A DNA stretch of 64,000 nt from Bacteroidales bacterium 52_46. GTDB lineage: Bacteria > Bacteroidota > Bacteroidia > Bacteroidales > Muribaculaceae. The stretch is taken from contig MNQK01000029.1 in NCBI GenBank assembly GCA_001915385.1, positions 37,607 through 101,606 of the forward strand, written 5' to 3'. Made by a program: the position numbers and the translations under genes. A model generated the notes under the pieces. That model had not been told where the DNA came from, did not search any database, and was given only the letters and a program-made list of their open reading frames with translations. Positions 1-9,603 of this stretch are shown piece by piece (position 1 is the stretch's first letter; each line of letters opens with the position of its first letter).

Positions 1-1880
1 TAAATCCCCGGAAGCAGCGATGGCGTCGAAAATACCCCGTCGACGGTGGCCACTGCCTCTCCCCCGACGTTATACACTGTCCAGCATGCCTCGTCGCCGA
101 GTGTTAGGGTGTGGGTGTCTATGTTGACATAGTCTACCGCGGCAGGTTCGTAACCTATTTTGTCGTCGAGCCACTGTATGCGCGCCTTCAGATAATTCTT
201 TACCCATGCCACTTCACCTTCATACGAACCCGCTACCTGCGGATTCATGTGTACTGCCTGGTTGAGAATATCCCATCGCATGAAGTTAAGCCTTTGCGAA
301 GCATCCATCTCGGCTGCGTTTCTGTCGACAAACTCGCACAATGACTCAGCCGACAACCCCTCCTCGCGCATCTTTGTCCATAATGACAGCAGTTCGGGGG
401 CGGTCGACGCGTCGCGCGCCATTATGCGGTTGACGAATGTGCGCATAGTGCCCGCGCACGACGATGAAGATGCCTGATACAAATAGCATTTGAGGTCGTT
501 GATAGGATAGGTGCGGGTGTCGTTCTCGAATCCGAGGTCAAAATCCCACACCGGCCCGACATGGAATTTCGGGTCATTGCGCTTTTTGTACATGTACGTG
601 CTCCAGTATGTGTCAGTATTTCCCGACACCTCTCCCACGATAAAGTGCTGTAAAAAACTTGTAAGGTCAATCATCGAGCGGTAACCGGTCTTCGGGTCAT
701 CGAATTTCGATGAATAGACCACCGATTCCAGACTGTTGAAATAATCGGTGATGTATGCCGTCTGCTCCGGAGTGATTTTGTCATCGTCGGGCGATTTTAT
801 GGTGACGGGAATGCCTCTCTTTGACTTGAACCATGAAAGCTCGCTCTCGGCGTATGCGTCCACCTCTATCAGATACCCTCCGGTGAGGGCATCACCCGCG
901 ATGTCCGTTTCCTCCATCTCATTGACCGGCACACGCCCCTCGGCCACCTCAACCTGGTCGCAAAACTGGTAGCACCCCTTGTACTCTCCGTTGAGTATGA
1001 CGTCGACCGGGCGGCAATACGGCACATATTCCATCCCCGCGCGCCGCGCCACCTCAAAAGCTATCATATTTCGCATCAGCGTCTTGTCGCCGAAATTATT
1101 GATAAGCGTCCACTTCTTCGCTTTGGCCGGCGCGTCAAGCGGCCGCTGTTTCTTGGCAAACTTGATGCGGTACGGCTTTTTCGGGTGTGTCATGCTGTTG
1201 TTGCCGCGCAGGCGTGATTCTCCCGCAGCTTCGAGCACATTGGTCCCGTTCTCCGATATGATTATGATATTGCTCTCGATATTGTGCTCCTTGTCGTAAG
1301 GCTCCACTGCATTGACTGTGTTGATAATCACCGTAGGCAGATTGGTTATCTGATGCAGACGGCTGTCATCCCCTTCACCTTTCTCGCCGTAAAATTCAAT
1401 CTCGGCCACATTGCAGCGGGCGTCGTTCGGCCCCACATAACGCACGTAGCGGAATCCGCGCGAGCACTCTACGTCGGCATAGCTCATCGACCCAATCCGG
1501 CCGTTTTCGGTGGTAAGGTAAAGCGGTACGGCGTCCAGGAAGTCAGGACGGTTCGCGCCCTCGAACATGGCGAGCTTCACGCGCCCCTCCCCGTGCCAGT
1601 CGTTGCGCGGCGACCACCCTACGCGGGTTATCACGTGCTTTTCGCCCAGGTCAAGTCCCGCCCACGTATAGCTGCGGTCGTACGAAGCGAAATACGTGTT
1701 CATGTCGCCGTCGAAGGCATCGTATATCGTGTTGACTGTGGTCGATGCCTCGCCTGTGGCATAATCAACCGATGTGGTGGTGCCTATGGGAGTGCCCGAC
1801 AGTTTCTCTGCTCCTGCGGCAGTGGCAGCAGCGGCGAGCATTATCGCCGGCCCCAGTATGGACGTTTTTTTAATCATCAT
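1..1880 (-). CDS. CotH-kinase-family surface protein with discoidin-like domain (3' end beyond window)
   Basis: The frame opens at ATG 1880 and runs off the left edge, so about 626 residues are visible and the C-terminus is missing. Residues 1-24 form a signal peptide. Residues about 50-165 look like an F5/8 type C (discoidin) carbohydrate-binding fold with the usual 'Y.AFDGD..T' opening and 'VAEIEFYG' close. From about residue 185 follows a CotH region, recognised by the 'SRLRGNNS' motif, a 'YLIEVD' strand and 'GPVWDFDLGFEN'. CotH family members are atypical kinase-like proteins of spore coats and cell surfaces; here the protein is probably exported and binds glycans. The last visible residues (VYNVGGEAVATV...) resemble the start of a T9SS C-terminal sorting domain, which cannot be completed here. 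It follows the ferredoxin gene by 54 bp on the same strand. Family call firm, biological role unknown. Confidence 0.85.
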   Translation of the reverse strand, partial: MMIKKTSILGPAIMLAAAATAAGAEKLSGTPIGTTTSVDYATGEASTTVNTIYDAFDGDMNTYFASYDRSYTWAGLDLGEKHVITRVGWSPRNDWHGEGRVKLAMFEGANRPDFLDAVPLYLTTENGRIGSMSYADVECSRGFRYVRYVGPNDARCNVAEIEFYGEKGEGDDSRLHQITNLPTVIINTVNAVEPYDKEHNIESNIIIISENGTNVLEAAGESRLRGNNSMTHPKKPYRIKFAKKQRPLDAPAKAKKWTLINNFGDKTLMRNMIAFEVARRAGMEYVPYCRPVDVILNGEYKGCYQFCDQVEVAEGRVPVNEMEETDIAGDALTGGYLIEVDAYAESELSWFKSKRGIPVTIKSPDDDKITPEQTAYITDYFNSLESVVYSSKFDDPKTGYRSMIDLTSFLQHFIVGEVSGNTDTYWSTYMYKKRNDPKFHVGPVWDFDLGFENDTRTYPINDLKCYLYQASSSSCAGTMRTFVNRIMARDASTAPELLSLWTKMREEGLSAESLCEFVDRNAAEMDASQRLNFMRWDILNQAVHMNPQVAGSYEGEVAWVKNYLKARIQWLDDKIGYEPAAVDYVNIDTHTLTLGDEACWTVYNVGGEAVATVDGVFSTPSLLPGI

Positions 1881-1934
1881 GGTAATAGGTGTTTATGTCA
1901 TCCTCGCGCTGTTTGCGCGAGGTGGGTTTGTCGT

Positions 1935-3467
1935 CTATCTTTTAAGGCCGTTCACTTTGATGGCCTTGGCGGGTGATGCCGGGCAGATATACTGGCACGA
2001 GCCGCACCCTATGCAGCCGTTGAGGTCTACGCTTGCCACGCGGCGCCCCTCTTTCTGCGTCATCGTTATCGTATGGCGCGGACAACGCTGCGCACACAGC
2101 CCGCAGCCTATACATGCCTCGGTGTCTACCGTAGCGAGGCCGGTCCTGAACAGATGCTTCTCCTCCACTGTCAGTTTCTCGAGCGCCCCGGTAGGGCATA
2201 CTTCGGTACATTTCACGCAGTTGTATCGGCAGTAACTGTCATCATAATTCTTGAGCGGGTGGAGCGGATTGCCCGCGCCGTATTCGCCTTTCGACGGCTC
2301 GAGCACATGCGCCGGACACACCGATATGCATGCGCCGCAACCCACGCATTTTGTCAGAAACGAACGTGTCGACACGATGCCCGGAGGCGGCACCGGACGT
2401 GTGTCGCGGGTATCCTCCTGCACTATCTCTTTCGGCTTCACGCGGTCGAGTTTCCTTGCGGCGCTCGCTACGGCGGGTGCCGCGGCGAGTATCAGTCCCG
2501 AGGCAAGGAAACGGCGTCGGTCGATAGCTCGCGGTTTCTCTATATTGTCGGCCGCTCCCGGAGCGTCCATCGTGGCTGTTGCACGCGCGCCCGGCACTTT
2601 CATCAGCATCGGTATCGACAGCCGGTGACGGCGCCGCGTGTAGGTGATGGCGCCGCTGTCGCACACCGCCGTGCAGTTGAAGCACACCACGCACCGCGAC
2701 ATGTCGACCGTATGCCCCTTGGAGTCGATGCACTCCGCTTTGCATACGCGTTCGCATAGCCCGCAGTGCACGCACACGTCGGTGTTTATGTCCATTCCGT
2801 ACACGCTGTGGCGGCTCAGCAGGCTCAGCACCGAGCCTACGGGGCACACCGTGTTGCATATCAGTCTTCCCCTCTTCATCGGCACCGCTACTATCGCCGC
2901 GAGCGCTATGGTTGCGGCAATAATTCCCGCTATCGTTCCTGTGACCATCGTCGCTCCCTCGCCGGTGGCTATGAGCGGCCGAAGCAGGTATGTCATGATG
3001 CGCCCGAACGTCCCGTACGGGTCAAACAGAGCCAGCATCAGCGACAGTCCCGACAGCAGTGCCACCACCGTAAGCGCCAACCATGCGTAGCGGAACCTGT
3101 TGCGGGCCGCATGATGGCGGTAGCCGCGGCGGAATTTCATCTTCCGGCTCATGCGCGGCAACCGTGCCGAAATATCCTGCACTATACCCGTAGGGCACAC
3201 CATCGAGCAGTACACACGCCCGAACAGCAGCGTTACCGCCACCCAGAAAAATATCAGCGAACCGCTCACCGACAGCGCTACCGGCACAATCTGTACCCTC
3301 GTGATCCACTGAAAGCTGAGCGCCGCCGACGTGCCGAGCATGACGAAAAACACCGTCATGACGCTAAGAGCCACGATGGCCGTGACCCGGCGTCCCGTCT
3401 GCAGGGCCTTCCCGCGTCCGTTGGCCTGTCGGTGTTCCCGGCGGTATATCGGTGGATTTTCGCTCAT
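1935..3467 (-). CDS. Membrane polyferredoxin, NapH-like N-half fused to NapG-like C-half
   Basis: A 510-residue electron-transfer protein. Hydrophobic segments lie near residues 28-50, 57-83, 127-147 and 173-197. As in NapH/NosR-type proteins there are two CxxxCP clusters at the membrane (87-92 and 204-209). Residues 232-270 hold two Cys clusters of 4Fe-4S type. An internal run at 316-337, DRRRFLAS followed by a hydrophobic Ala-rich stretch, resembles a Tat signal; it precedes a NapG-like domain with four further clusters (374-384, 413-424, 452-462, 485-495). The inferred role is to pass electrons from the quinone pool to a periplasmic oxidoreductase; no catalytic subunit is visible nearby. 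It lies 45 bp downstream of the small ferredoxin gene, so the two are probably co-transcribed. Start ATG 3467 is the only start that keeps the first membrane segment. Confidence 0.88.
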   Translation of the reverse strand: MSENPPIYRREHRQANGRGKALQTGRRVTAIVALSVMTVFFVMLGTSAALSFQWITRVQIVPVALSVSGSLIFFWVAVTLLFGRVYCSMVCPTGIVQDISARLPRMSRKMKFRRGYRHHAARNRFRYAWLALTVVALLSGLSLMLALFDPYGTFGRIMTYLLRPLIATGEGATMVTGTIAGIIAATIALAAIVAVPMKRGRLICNTVCPVGSVLSLLSRHSVYGMDINTDVCVHCGLCERVCKAECIDSKGHTVDMSRCVVCFNCTAVCDSGAITYTRRRHRLSIPMLMKVPGARATATMDAPGAADNIEKPRAIDRRRFLASGLILAAAPAVASAARKLDRVKPKEIVQEDTRDTRPVPPPGIVSTRSFLTKCVGCGACISVCPAHVLEPSKGEYGAGNPLHPLKNYDDSYCRYNCVKCTEVCPTGALEKLTVEEKHLFRTGLATVDTEACIGCGLCAQRCPRHTITMTQKEGRRVASVDLNGCIGCGSCQYICPASPAKAIKVNGLKR

Positions 3468-3512
3468 TTCTCTCGTTTCGGTACTAATTTCTTACTTTAT
3501 TATCTGTCGGAG

Positions 3513-4034
3513 TTATACAGTTTCCCTTGTCAGGTCGATAAAACGTCCTATGCTTCTCATGTGCGACGCTATCGGCAGTCCCATCGGGCACTCGTACTCG
3601 CATCCGCCGCATCCGGCACACCGGTGCGCTATATGCTTGTCGCCGATTTCGCGTTCTATGCGCGCCACGAAGCTACGGCTGCGCTCCGTCCCTCCGCCGT
3701 TGCGGAAATCCTTGCCGTCGCGGGGTATTTCGCCGCTCTTGACTGCCTCGTTGTAGGCCGCATACATCGCCGGAATATGCACTCCGTACTGACACGGCAT
3801 GCAGCGCGAGCATCCCACGCAATGTACTTCATCGGGAAGGTTCGCAATGATTTCATCGGCGTCAAACGGGTCTTTTTCCTCCCCCGAGGCATTTGCGCGC
3901 AACGATGTTATCCCATCCTCGCCATGACGGCACGACGTGAGTATCGCTCCCGCCGCCGTAGCGCCGACAGCGGTTGCGGCAACAGCCTTAAGCCATTGCC
4001 GCCGTGATACCATATTTCCGTTGTCGTCACTCAT
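3513..4034 (-). CDS. Tat-type 4Fe-4S ferredoxin lipoprotein (C-terminal half of an aldo/keto-reductase-like ferredoxin)
   Basis: I chose ATG 4034 (173 residues) rather than a longer frame from 4094, because it places a twin-arginine signal, SRRQWLK at 10-16, near the N-terminus, followed by a hydrophobic stretch and a lipobox-like LTSC (Cys35). Two 4Fe-4S motifs follow: Cys72/75/78/81 in 'CVGCSRCMPCQYGVHIP' and Cys139/142/145/149 in a CxxCxxCxxxCP cluster. This cysteine layout matches the C-terminal part of Bacteroidales ferredoxin-linked aldo/keto reductases, but the TIM-barrel catalytic domain is absent. It probably works as an exported electron carrier with the membrane polyferredoxin just downstream. 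Tat export and lipidation are inferred from motifs only. Confidence 0.8.
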   Translation of the reverse strand: MSDDNGNMVSRRQWLKAVAATAVGATAAGAILTSCRHGEDGITSLRANASGEEKDPFDADEIIANLPDEVHCVGCSRCMPCQYGVHIPAMYAAYNEAVKSGEIPRDGKDFRNGGGTERSRSFVARIEREIGDKHIAHRCAGCGGCEYECPMGLPIASHMRSIGRFIDLTRETV

Positions 4035-4077
4035 TTCAAAAGCAAATATAACAATATTTGTCGAAAGATGAAATCTT

Positions 4078-6474
4078 TTATTTAACCACGACACGGCGCG
4101 AGTTGCTACCGTCGGTCACGATATACAGTCCTGCGGGGAGGCTTACGGTATATTGTGTGCCGTGCAGTTTTGCGCCCCCTACGGTCTGTCCGTCAAGGTT
4201 GTATACATGGTATACCGCCGCTTCGCCGTGGTTGACGATGACAAGCGTCTTGTTGATGCAGTAAGCGTCCCAGTCGGCAAGAGTGTCCTCCTCGATGCCT
4301 TCCGCCGATGCGCTTGTATGGTCGCTGACGATGATGTCGTCAATCATGCCGCGGCCGCCGGCGCTCTGGCGCAGACGTATGTAGTTGCTGCCTCCCGCTT
4401 TCACGGTCACCTCATACTTCGCGTAAGTATCGGCGCTGACAGTCACCTCTCCGGCGTTTATCCATTGGTCGGATTGCGCGGGCATGTATTCAACCTGCAA
4501 TACCATGTCGCCGTCCGAACTGCTCCACCGCTCGGCATAGAAACTTACAGTGCCGATACCGTCCTTTTTGGGCGATGCCGACTCTATGGCGCTCGTCGAA
4601 TTCTTGCCCATACGCAGGGCGTAATTGCCGTTATAGCCTTTGTCTGAAGCCCATATACCGGCATTGGTCAGATTCCAGCTGCACGGGTTGCCGACGAATG
4701 TCTGGTTGCTGTATGTGTCATACTTGCCCTCTCCGGCCTTCTCGAAGTCCTCCACGAACCACGGTGTCGACGTGTCGCGCACCGATGCCGTCGCTATGCC
4801 CTCGTCATTTATGTAATATCCGCTGCCGATTGTGATTGTCGACTCATACTCGCCTGCCGTTGTCGCCTCGACACGCAGATAGAAGCGGTCTTCCTGCGGG
4901 GCTATGGTGATGCTCCGGCTCCAGTTGTTCATGTCGGTCGACAGGGCGAACGGCGCTTTTACGCTTACCGTAAGGTCGTTGTCGATATTCTCCACGTCAA
5001 TCCATACCTCGGCCGGCTGCGAAGGTGTGCCGGGGTCGGTCAGGAATGCGAATTCCGTTCCGTTGAGGTATTGCACGTCGGGTATGAGCGCGGCCGTCGT
5101 CACATTGACCTCGTTTGACACTCTCGTATCCGATGTCAGCGAATAGCTGTAGAGTGTTTCCGGCTCAAGTCCGGTCACATCGTATTCCTCGGCTTCGGCA
5201 TTGACTGTCACGGGATAGCCCGCAAGCGCTGTGCCGTTCTGTTTTACTGTGAGCTGATATGTCTCGGCGTCGCCAAGGCTCATCCAGCGTGCCGTGAAAC
5301 TCGTTTCGGCGATATTCTCGGCCGGAAGTGCGGGAATGCCGGCGATAGCTTCGGCGCGGAGATTGACGGTCGATGTAAGGTCGCCCGACTTGAACGTGAG
5401 CACTCCGGTCGATACGCCCGACGTTGACCGTTTGAACGATACGGATATACTTGTGCCGGCATTCGCTGCGGCTGCTGTGATGGTAGACTGCTGCAGCGTG
5501 AAATCATTGCCGCTGAGTGTCACCGTCACCGGCGACGTCAGGTTCATGCCTTTCACGTCGATGGCGCGGGATATGGTATAGTTTGTTGCCGTCAGGCCGA
5601 AGTCGATGGTCGACTTGTCGGCGGGCTGCGACCACGTCGGAACAGGGCTGCCGTTGATATACCATGCCTGGCCTTTCTTGTCGCCCCAGATATATTCCAC
5701 AAGCTCCGGATGGTCTATGAACGGGTTACGGTTGTTCTGGAATCCGTACACGGCATCGTTGCGGTCGGTCTCTTTCTCGCTCACCGCGTCCTGGCGGTGC
5801 CATTTCAGCAGCAGGTTGAGCGCCCAGGTCTTGTAGGCCGGATACGCATTGCCGGCGAGCATGTCGGAGCTCCATGTGCTGATTTTGTCATTGTAGGCTG
5901 CCGCCATGTAGAAATATGTGCGCGCAAGGTCCCCCTTATATTCGTCGACAGGCTCGAACACCTTACCCGAATAGCCCGGAAAAGTCGAGGTGCCGAATTT
6001 GCCGAGCGCCTGCACTCCGTTGCTCGACGGGAGCGTAGTGCCGTTGGCGCATTCGCCGTAGGGGAAATTGCTGCGCTGTCCGTTCACCTTGCCGTCGGTG
6101 GGGTAGATGTGGAATGCGTCCGACACCATCGGCGATTTGTCGTCAAACCAGCTCTTGGGGAAAGAGTGCTCGCGGTTCACGCAGTCACCCACGTACTTGT
6201 AGTTGCCGCACTTCTCTTTGCCCGGAGTCCACCGCTTGGTCGAATAGATGTCGATATATTTTCCGTTGCCGTCCACATCCGATTTGTTGTACACTGCCCA
6301 CAGCCCGTCATAACCCACGTTCTTGTGCGGGCCGACCACGGCACGCAGCGCCGTAAGCAGCGCCTCACCCGTCTTGCCTTCGCACGATTTGTAATAATCT
6401 GCCGGTTCAGCTGCCGACATACTTGTCTGTGCGACAGCCAATAATGTCACTATAAATGCAAAAATCTTTTTCAT
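4078..6474 (-). CDS. Secreted endonuclease I family nuclease with C-terminal sorting domain
   Basis: 798 residues. A signal peptide covers about 1-21. Residues about 25-270 are an endonuclease I (EndA/NucM) domain: N100-R-E-H103 in 'NREHSFPKSWF', then 'DAFHIYPTDGKVNGQRSN' (119-136), 'ARTYFYMAAAY' and 'NPFIDHPELVEYIW'. These supply the His and Asn residues of the beta-beta-alpha metal site. Beta-sandwich segments follow, including a fibronectin-like stretch near 385-460 and a jelly-roll-like region near 580-720. The final 60 residues (YHVYNLDGQTVGG ... GLYIV ... RRVVVK) match the T9SS type A sorting tail. Probable role: extracellular DNA or RNA degradation for nutrient scavenging. It has its own promoter (6518-6543) and is monocistronic by spacing. 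Confidence 0.88.
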   Translation of the reverse strand: MKKIFAFIVTLLAVAQTSMSAAEPADYYKSCEGKTGEALLTALRAVVGPHKNVGYDGLWAVYNKSDVDGNGKYIDIYSTKRWTPGKEKCGNYKYVGDCVNREHSFPKSWFDDKSPMVSDAFHIYPTDGKVNGQRSNFPYGECANGTTLPSSNGVQALGKFGTSTFPGYSGKVFEPVDEYKGDLARTYFYMAAAYNDKISTWSSDMLAGNAYPAYKTWALNLLLKWHRQDAVSEKETDRNDAVYGFQNNRNPFIDHPELVEYIWGDKKGQAWYINGSPVPTWSQPADKSTIDFGLTATNYTISRAIDVKGMNLTSPVTVTLSGNDFTLQQSTITAAAANAGTSISVSFKRSTSGVSTGVLTFKSGDLTSTVNLRAEAIAGIPALPAENIAETSFTARWMSLGDAETYQLTVKQNGTALAGYPVTVNAEAEEYDVTGLEPETLYSYSLTSDTRVSNEVNVTTAALIPDVQYLNGTEFAFLTDPGTPSQPAEVWIDVENIDNDLTVSVKAPFALSTDMNNWSRSITIAPQEDRFYLRVEATTAGEYESTITIGSGYYINDEGIATASVRDTSTPWFVEDFEKAGEGKYDTYSNQTFVGNPCSWNLTNAGIWASDKGYNGNYALRMGKNSTSAIESASPKKDGIGTVSFYAERWSSSDGDMVLQVEYMPAQSDQWINAGEVTVSADTYAKYEVTVKAGGSNYIRLRQSAGGRGMIDDIIVSDHTSASAEGIEEDTLADWDAYCINKTLVIVNHGEAAVYHVYNLDGQTVGGAKLHGTQYTVSLPAGLYIVTDGSNSRRVVVK

Positions 6475-6517
6475 GTCTAAGGTTCTGTCTTAAAAAAAAC
6501 TTTTTAGAAGCGAACCA

Positions 6518-6548
6518 CAAATATACTAATTATTTTAATTTCCCAAAA
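6518..6548 (-). promoter_or_regulatory. Promoter of the endonuclease gene
   Basis: On the minus strand a TTTG lies 19 bp before TATATTTG (the -7 box occupies 6518-6525). This is a near-perfect Bacteroidetes TTTG/TAnnTTTG pair, placing the transcript start about 35-45 nt upstream of ATG 6474. Confidence 0.7.
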
Positions 6549-6616
6549 AGATTTGAAAGTTAAATAATTGCCCCTCGCACCCTTCTCGCCTGTTTTTCGC
6601 CCGCCAACCCCGCCCT

Positions 6617-6643
6617 GTCAGACTCGTCCGACATGTCCGACCG
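6617..6643. repeat. 9-bp-register GTCNGAC array, three units
   Basis: GTCAGAC, GTCCGAC and GTCCGAC start at 6617, 6626 and 6635, each followed by two free bases. It is the shortest member of a repeat class seen seven times in the window. It sits in the 243-bp gap between the beta-barrel gene's terminator and the endonuclease promoter. Confidence 0.8.
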
Positions 6644-6688
6644 GCTTTCCCCCAATCAGCTCAAAATTCAAAATTCCCCATTCAAAAT

Positions 6689-6718
6689 TAAAAAAGCGGG
6701 CATCAGCCCGCTTTTTTT
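6689..6718 (-). terminator. Intrinsic terminator, beta-barrel protein gene
   Basis: A GCGGGC / GCCCGC stem with a short loop is flanked by A- and T-runs. It lies directly at the 3' end of the beta-barrel gene and could also work in the other direction. Confidence 0.8.
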
Positions 6719-9540
6719 CAATGCCTGCGACCGTGGCCTCCACCCGGAGGCGGTCCCGGAGGGCCCCAGCGGCGCTCGTTGCGGTCGGCCGGCTGGTTGC
6801 CCTTGCCGAAGGTGTTGAACTTATACGTGAACGACAGCATGAAGTAGCGTGTCAGCGCGTTGTACTGCGTGTCGTCGATATACGATGCGGTCACCGAGCG
6901 CGATATATCCTTCTTCTGTTGCAGCAGGTCGTAGGCCTTCAGCATGATGGTGGCGTTTTTGCCCGGAAGGAACTGGTAGGAAATCGACGCGTTCCACATC
7001 CATGAGTCCTCGTCATATCCTGCCGCATATCCGCTCGTGGCCGAATAGGTCAGTTCGGTGTTGAGCACAAATCCCAACGGCATGTACCAGGTGCCGTTGA
7101 AGTTTCCGCCGTAGCGGTGCACGTTGGTCGACGACATCGACGACGCCGAGTTGTGCGTGGTCGAGAAATGATACATCGGGCGCAGCTCCAGCTCTAAGTT
7201 GTCCGGACGGTAGGCAAACGAGAACGACTCCGCTATCATGAACGAGTTCGACACATTGCGCTCCCCGTTGTTGTAGCCTATGCGGCGGTTGAAGTTGGTG
7301 AATATGTTGTTGTTGAAAGTGAACACCTTGTTGTGCAGCGGCTGCGAGAACATGTTCATCAACCGCGCGTTCCACACTCCGTTCACATTCTCGTAGGTCG
7401 TGTAGCGGCCGCCCGTCTGGCTGTCGTAGATGGTCTTTGAGATGATGGAGTTCTGGGTCACCTGCGCGTCCATCATCGTCATTATCGAGCGCTGCGACTC
7501 CATGTTGAACGACTGGTAGCGCAACCGTATGTTGTGGTTGAACGACGGCACCAGGTCCGGATTACCCTGCACCACGTTCAGCGGGTTGCTGTAGTCGGCC
7601 ACAGGCTGCAGCTGGTTCATCGACGGCTGCGAGCTGCGTCCGTAGTAATCCACATTCACCGATGTCGATTTGTCGAATTTGTATCTGAACCTCAGGAACG
7701 GCGCATAGTTCCACGTCGTGCGTTCCGGTATGCTCTTGTTGGCGTTGCTCAGGTTGGTGCTCTTGGTGCGTATGGGCACTATCGAGATTCCGGCGTCAAG
7801 GTTGTACTTGCTGTTCACCTTCTTGAAGCCCACGCGTATGTCCTGCTGGAAGTTGGTATTGCGGAAGCGGTTGGAAAGCGAGTCCACGAGCGCTATATTG
7901 GCATAGTCGATTTCCGGCACCGGCAGCGTGTAGTCCATGTCGTTGAGCATGAAGTGCCATACGTCGTCGCCGAAGTTCACGGGGCGGTCGTATGTCAGCT
8001 TGTCGGCGTTGTTCCAGCGCATGTTGGCCGAGTAGCCCACGGTCAGGAAGTTGCCGTTGCGCGCGTCGCCAAGCGGTTCGGTCCATGTCAGTCGGGCGCT
8101 CACGAAGTTGCTCCATGTCTTGTTGTCTATCCACTGGTCGTAGCTGTCGATGGAGTCGTTGAACTGGTGGAAGATATTGTATACGTAGCTGTCCTCATAT
8201 TCCCTGACATGGCTCATGCGGTAGTTGGCGAATACCGAGAACGAACGTCCGCGATGGTTAGCGAAATTGTGGTTGAAGATCAGGCGGCCTCCCGCTTCGT
8301 ATGATTTGCCGTCCGACAGCGACCGGTTGAGCGACGTGTTCTTGCCCTGCGACACCGAGAACGCCTCCGACCATGAGTCATTCTGGTTGTACGAGAAGTT
8401 GGGACGGAAATCTAACGTGTTGAACGAGTCCGGTTTCCATTCTATCCTGAAATCGGCTCTTACATTGTGCCCTTTGTCGCGTGTGTTGGAGTAGGAATTC
8501 TGAGTGTAGGGGTCGTCCTCGAGCAGGTACTGGCGGTTCTGCCGGCGCGTGCTCTCTTTGTCCGAATGAGAGTACATCACGTCGCCTCCCACACGCAGTA
8601 TCTCCTCCTTGCCCACGTTGAAGTTCACGCCGAAACTCTGCGAGTTGCTTATGCCCTGGTCGCCTCCGAAACGGCGGAAACGGTTGCCGTTGCCGTCGGT
8701 GAATCCTAAGTCGTTGGTGTTGTTGGCCGAGCCTATGAATGTAATCTGGTTGTCGTTCCAGAAACGGTTTACGTTGAATGCAGCCTGATACCTGTCGTCC
8801 GTACCGTAACCTGCCTCCACGGTCCCGAACCAGCCGTTTTTCATCCCCTTCTTTACTGTCAGGTTGATGACTGTCTCGTCCTCTCCGTCGTCAACGCCTG
8901 TCATGCGCGCCAGGTCGCTCTTGCGCTCCACTACCTGGAGCTTGTCGACCATGTTGACGGGCAGGTTCTTCGATGCTACCTTCGGGTCGTCAGAGAAAAA
9001 TTCCTTGCCGTCGACCAATATCTTGGTCACCTCCTTGCCGTTGGCTGTAATCTTGCCGTCGGTGTCAACCTCCACGCCCGGCAAACGTTTGAGCAGGTCC
9101 TCGACCACGGCGTTGGGCCGCGTCTTGTACGAGTCGGCATTGAATTCCACCGTGTCCTGCATCACCTTGATGGGGGTCTTGACAGCCGTAACCGTCGTCT
9201 CGGCAAGCACATGCGACGATTCCGACAGCGTGATGGTGCCGGCGTTCACGTCCTTGTCAGCCACGCTGACATTGCGTAAATCCTTTACATAACCGATATA
9301 GCTTGTCTCAAGGATATACTTGCCGTTTTTTACATCACGAAGCGTAAATTTCCCGTTTAAGTCGGCAGCCGTGCCTTTGACATACGTGCTGTCCTTCGCG
9401 TTAAGCAGCCTGATGCCGGCCTCTGCAAGCGGTTCCTCTCCGGTATCGGTCACGACGCCGCTGATTGTATAGGCCATTCCTGTCATTGCGCACGTCACCG
9501 CCATGACTACGGCGCAAACCAATCCTCTCAAATCTCTCAT
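6718..9540 (-). CDS. TonB-dependent-receptor-like outer-membrane beta-barrel protein
   Basis: 940 residues from ATG 9540. An upstream in-frame ATG at 9606 is rejected because it lies inside the -7 promoter box. A signal peptide covers about 1-24. Residues 25-110 form a carboxypeptidase-regulatory-like beta-sandwich (ISGVVTDTGEEPLAEAGIRLL). A plug-like region with 'VVEDLLKRLPGVEVDTDGKI' and 'KILVDGKEFFSDDPK' follows near 140-230, and the rest is an aromatic-rich beta-barrel (outer membrane protein beta-barrel family 3). The tail is rich in Gly, Pro, Arg and His. No SusD partner lies next to it, so this is not a standard SusCD pair. Members of this family are often surface transporters or assembly factors of unknown substrate. 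I cannot name a substrate. Confidence 0.88.
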   Translation of the reverse strand: MRDLRGLVCAVVMAVTCAMTGMAYTISGVVTDTGEEPLAEAGIRLLNAKDSTYVKGTAADLNGKFTLRDVKNGKYILETSYIGYVKDLRNVSVADKDVNAGTITLSESSHVLAETTVTAVKTPIKVMQDTVEFNADSYKTRPNAVVEDLLKRLPGVEVDTDGKITANGKEVTKILVDGKEFFSDDPKVASKNLPVNMVDKLQVVERKSDLARMTGVDDGEDETVINLTVKKGMKNGWFGTVEAGYGTDDRYQAAFNVNRFWNDNQITFIGSANNTNDLGFTDGNGNRFRRFGGDQGISNSQSFGVNFNVGKEEILRVGGDVMYSHSDKESTRRQNRQYLLEDDPYTQNSYSNTRDKGHNVRADFRIEWKPDSFNTLDFRPNFSYNQNDSWSEAFSVSQGKNTSLNRSLSDGKSYEAGGRLIFNHNFANHRGRSFSVFANYRMSHVREYEDSYVYNIFHQFNDSIDSYDQWIDNKTWSNFVSARLTWTEPLGDARNGNFLTVGYSANMRWNNADKLTYDRPVNFGDDVWHFMLNDMDYTLPVPEIDYANIALVDSLSNRFRNTNFQQDIRVGFKKVNSKYNLDAGISIVPIRTKSTNLSNANKSIPERTTWNYAPFLRFRYKFDKSTSVNVDYYGRSSQPSMNQLQPVADYSNPLNVVQGNPDLVPSFNHNIRLRYQSFNMESQRSIMTMMDAQVTQNSIISKTIYDSQTGGRYTTYENVNGVWNARLMNMFSQPLHNKVFTFNNNIFTNFNRRIGYNNGERNVSNSFMIAESFSFAYRPDNLELELRPMYHFSTTHNSASSMSSTNVHRYGGNFNGTWYMPLGFVLNTELTYSATSGYAAGYDEDSWMWNASISYQFLPGKNATIMLKAYDLLQQKKDISRSVTASYIDDTQYNALTRYFMLSFTYKFNTFGKGNQPADRNERRWGPPGPPPGGGHGRRH

Positions 9541-9603
9541 CTTAGGGATACTTTTTGGAATTCTGTTAATAGTTTGTTTTTTGTTAACCGTGTTTATTGA
9601 TTG

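Noticed and set aside
2766..4007. Long plus-strand open frame (413 codons) opposite the two ferredoxin genes
   Set aside because: Composition is Arg/His-rich without domains, and the minus-strand frames have clear Cys clusters and signals; it is an antisense shadow in GC-rich coding DNA.
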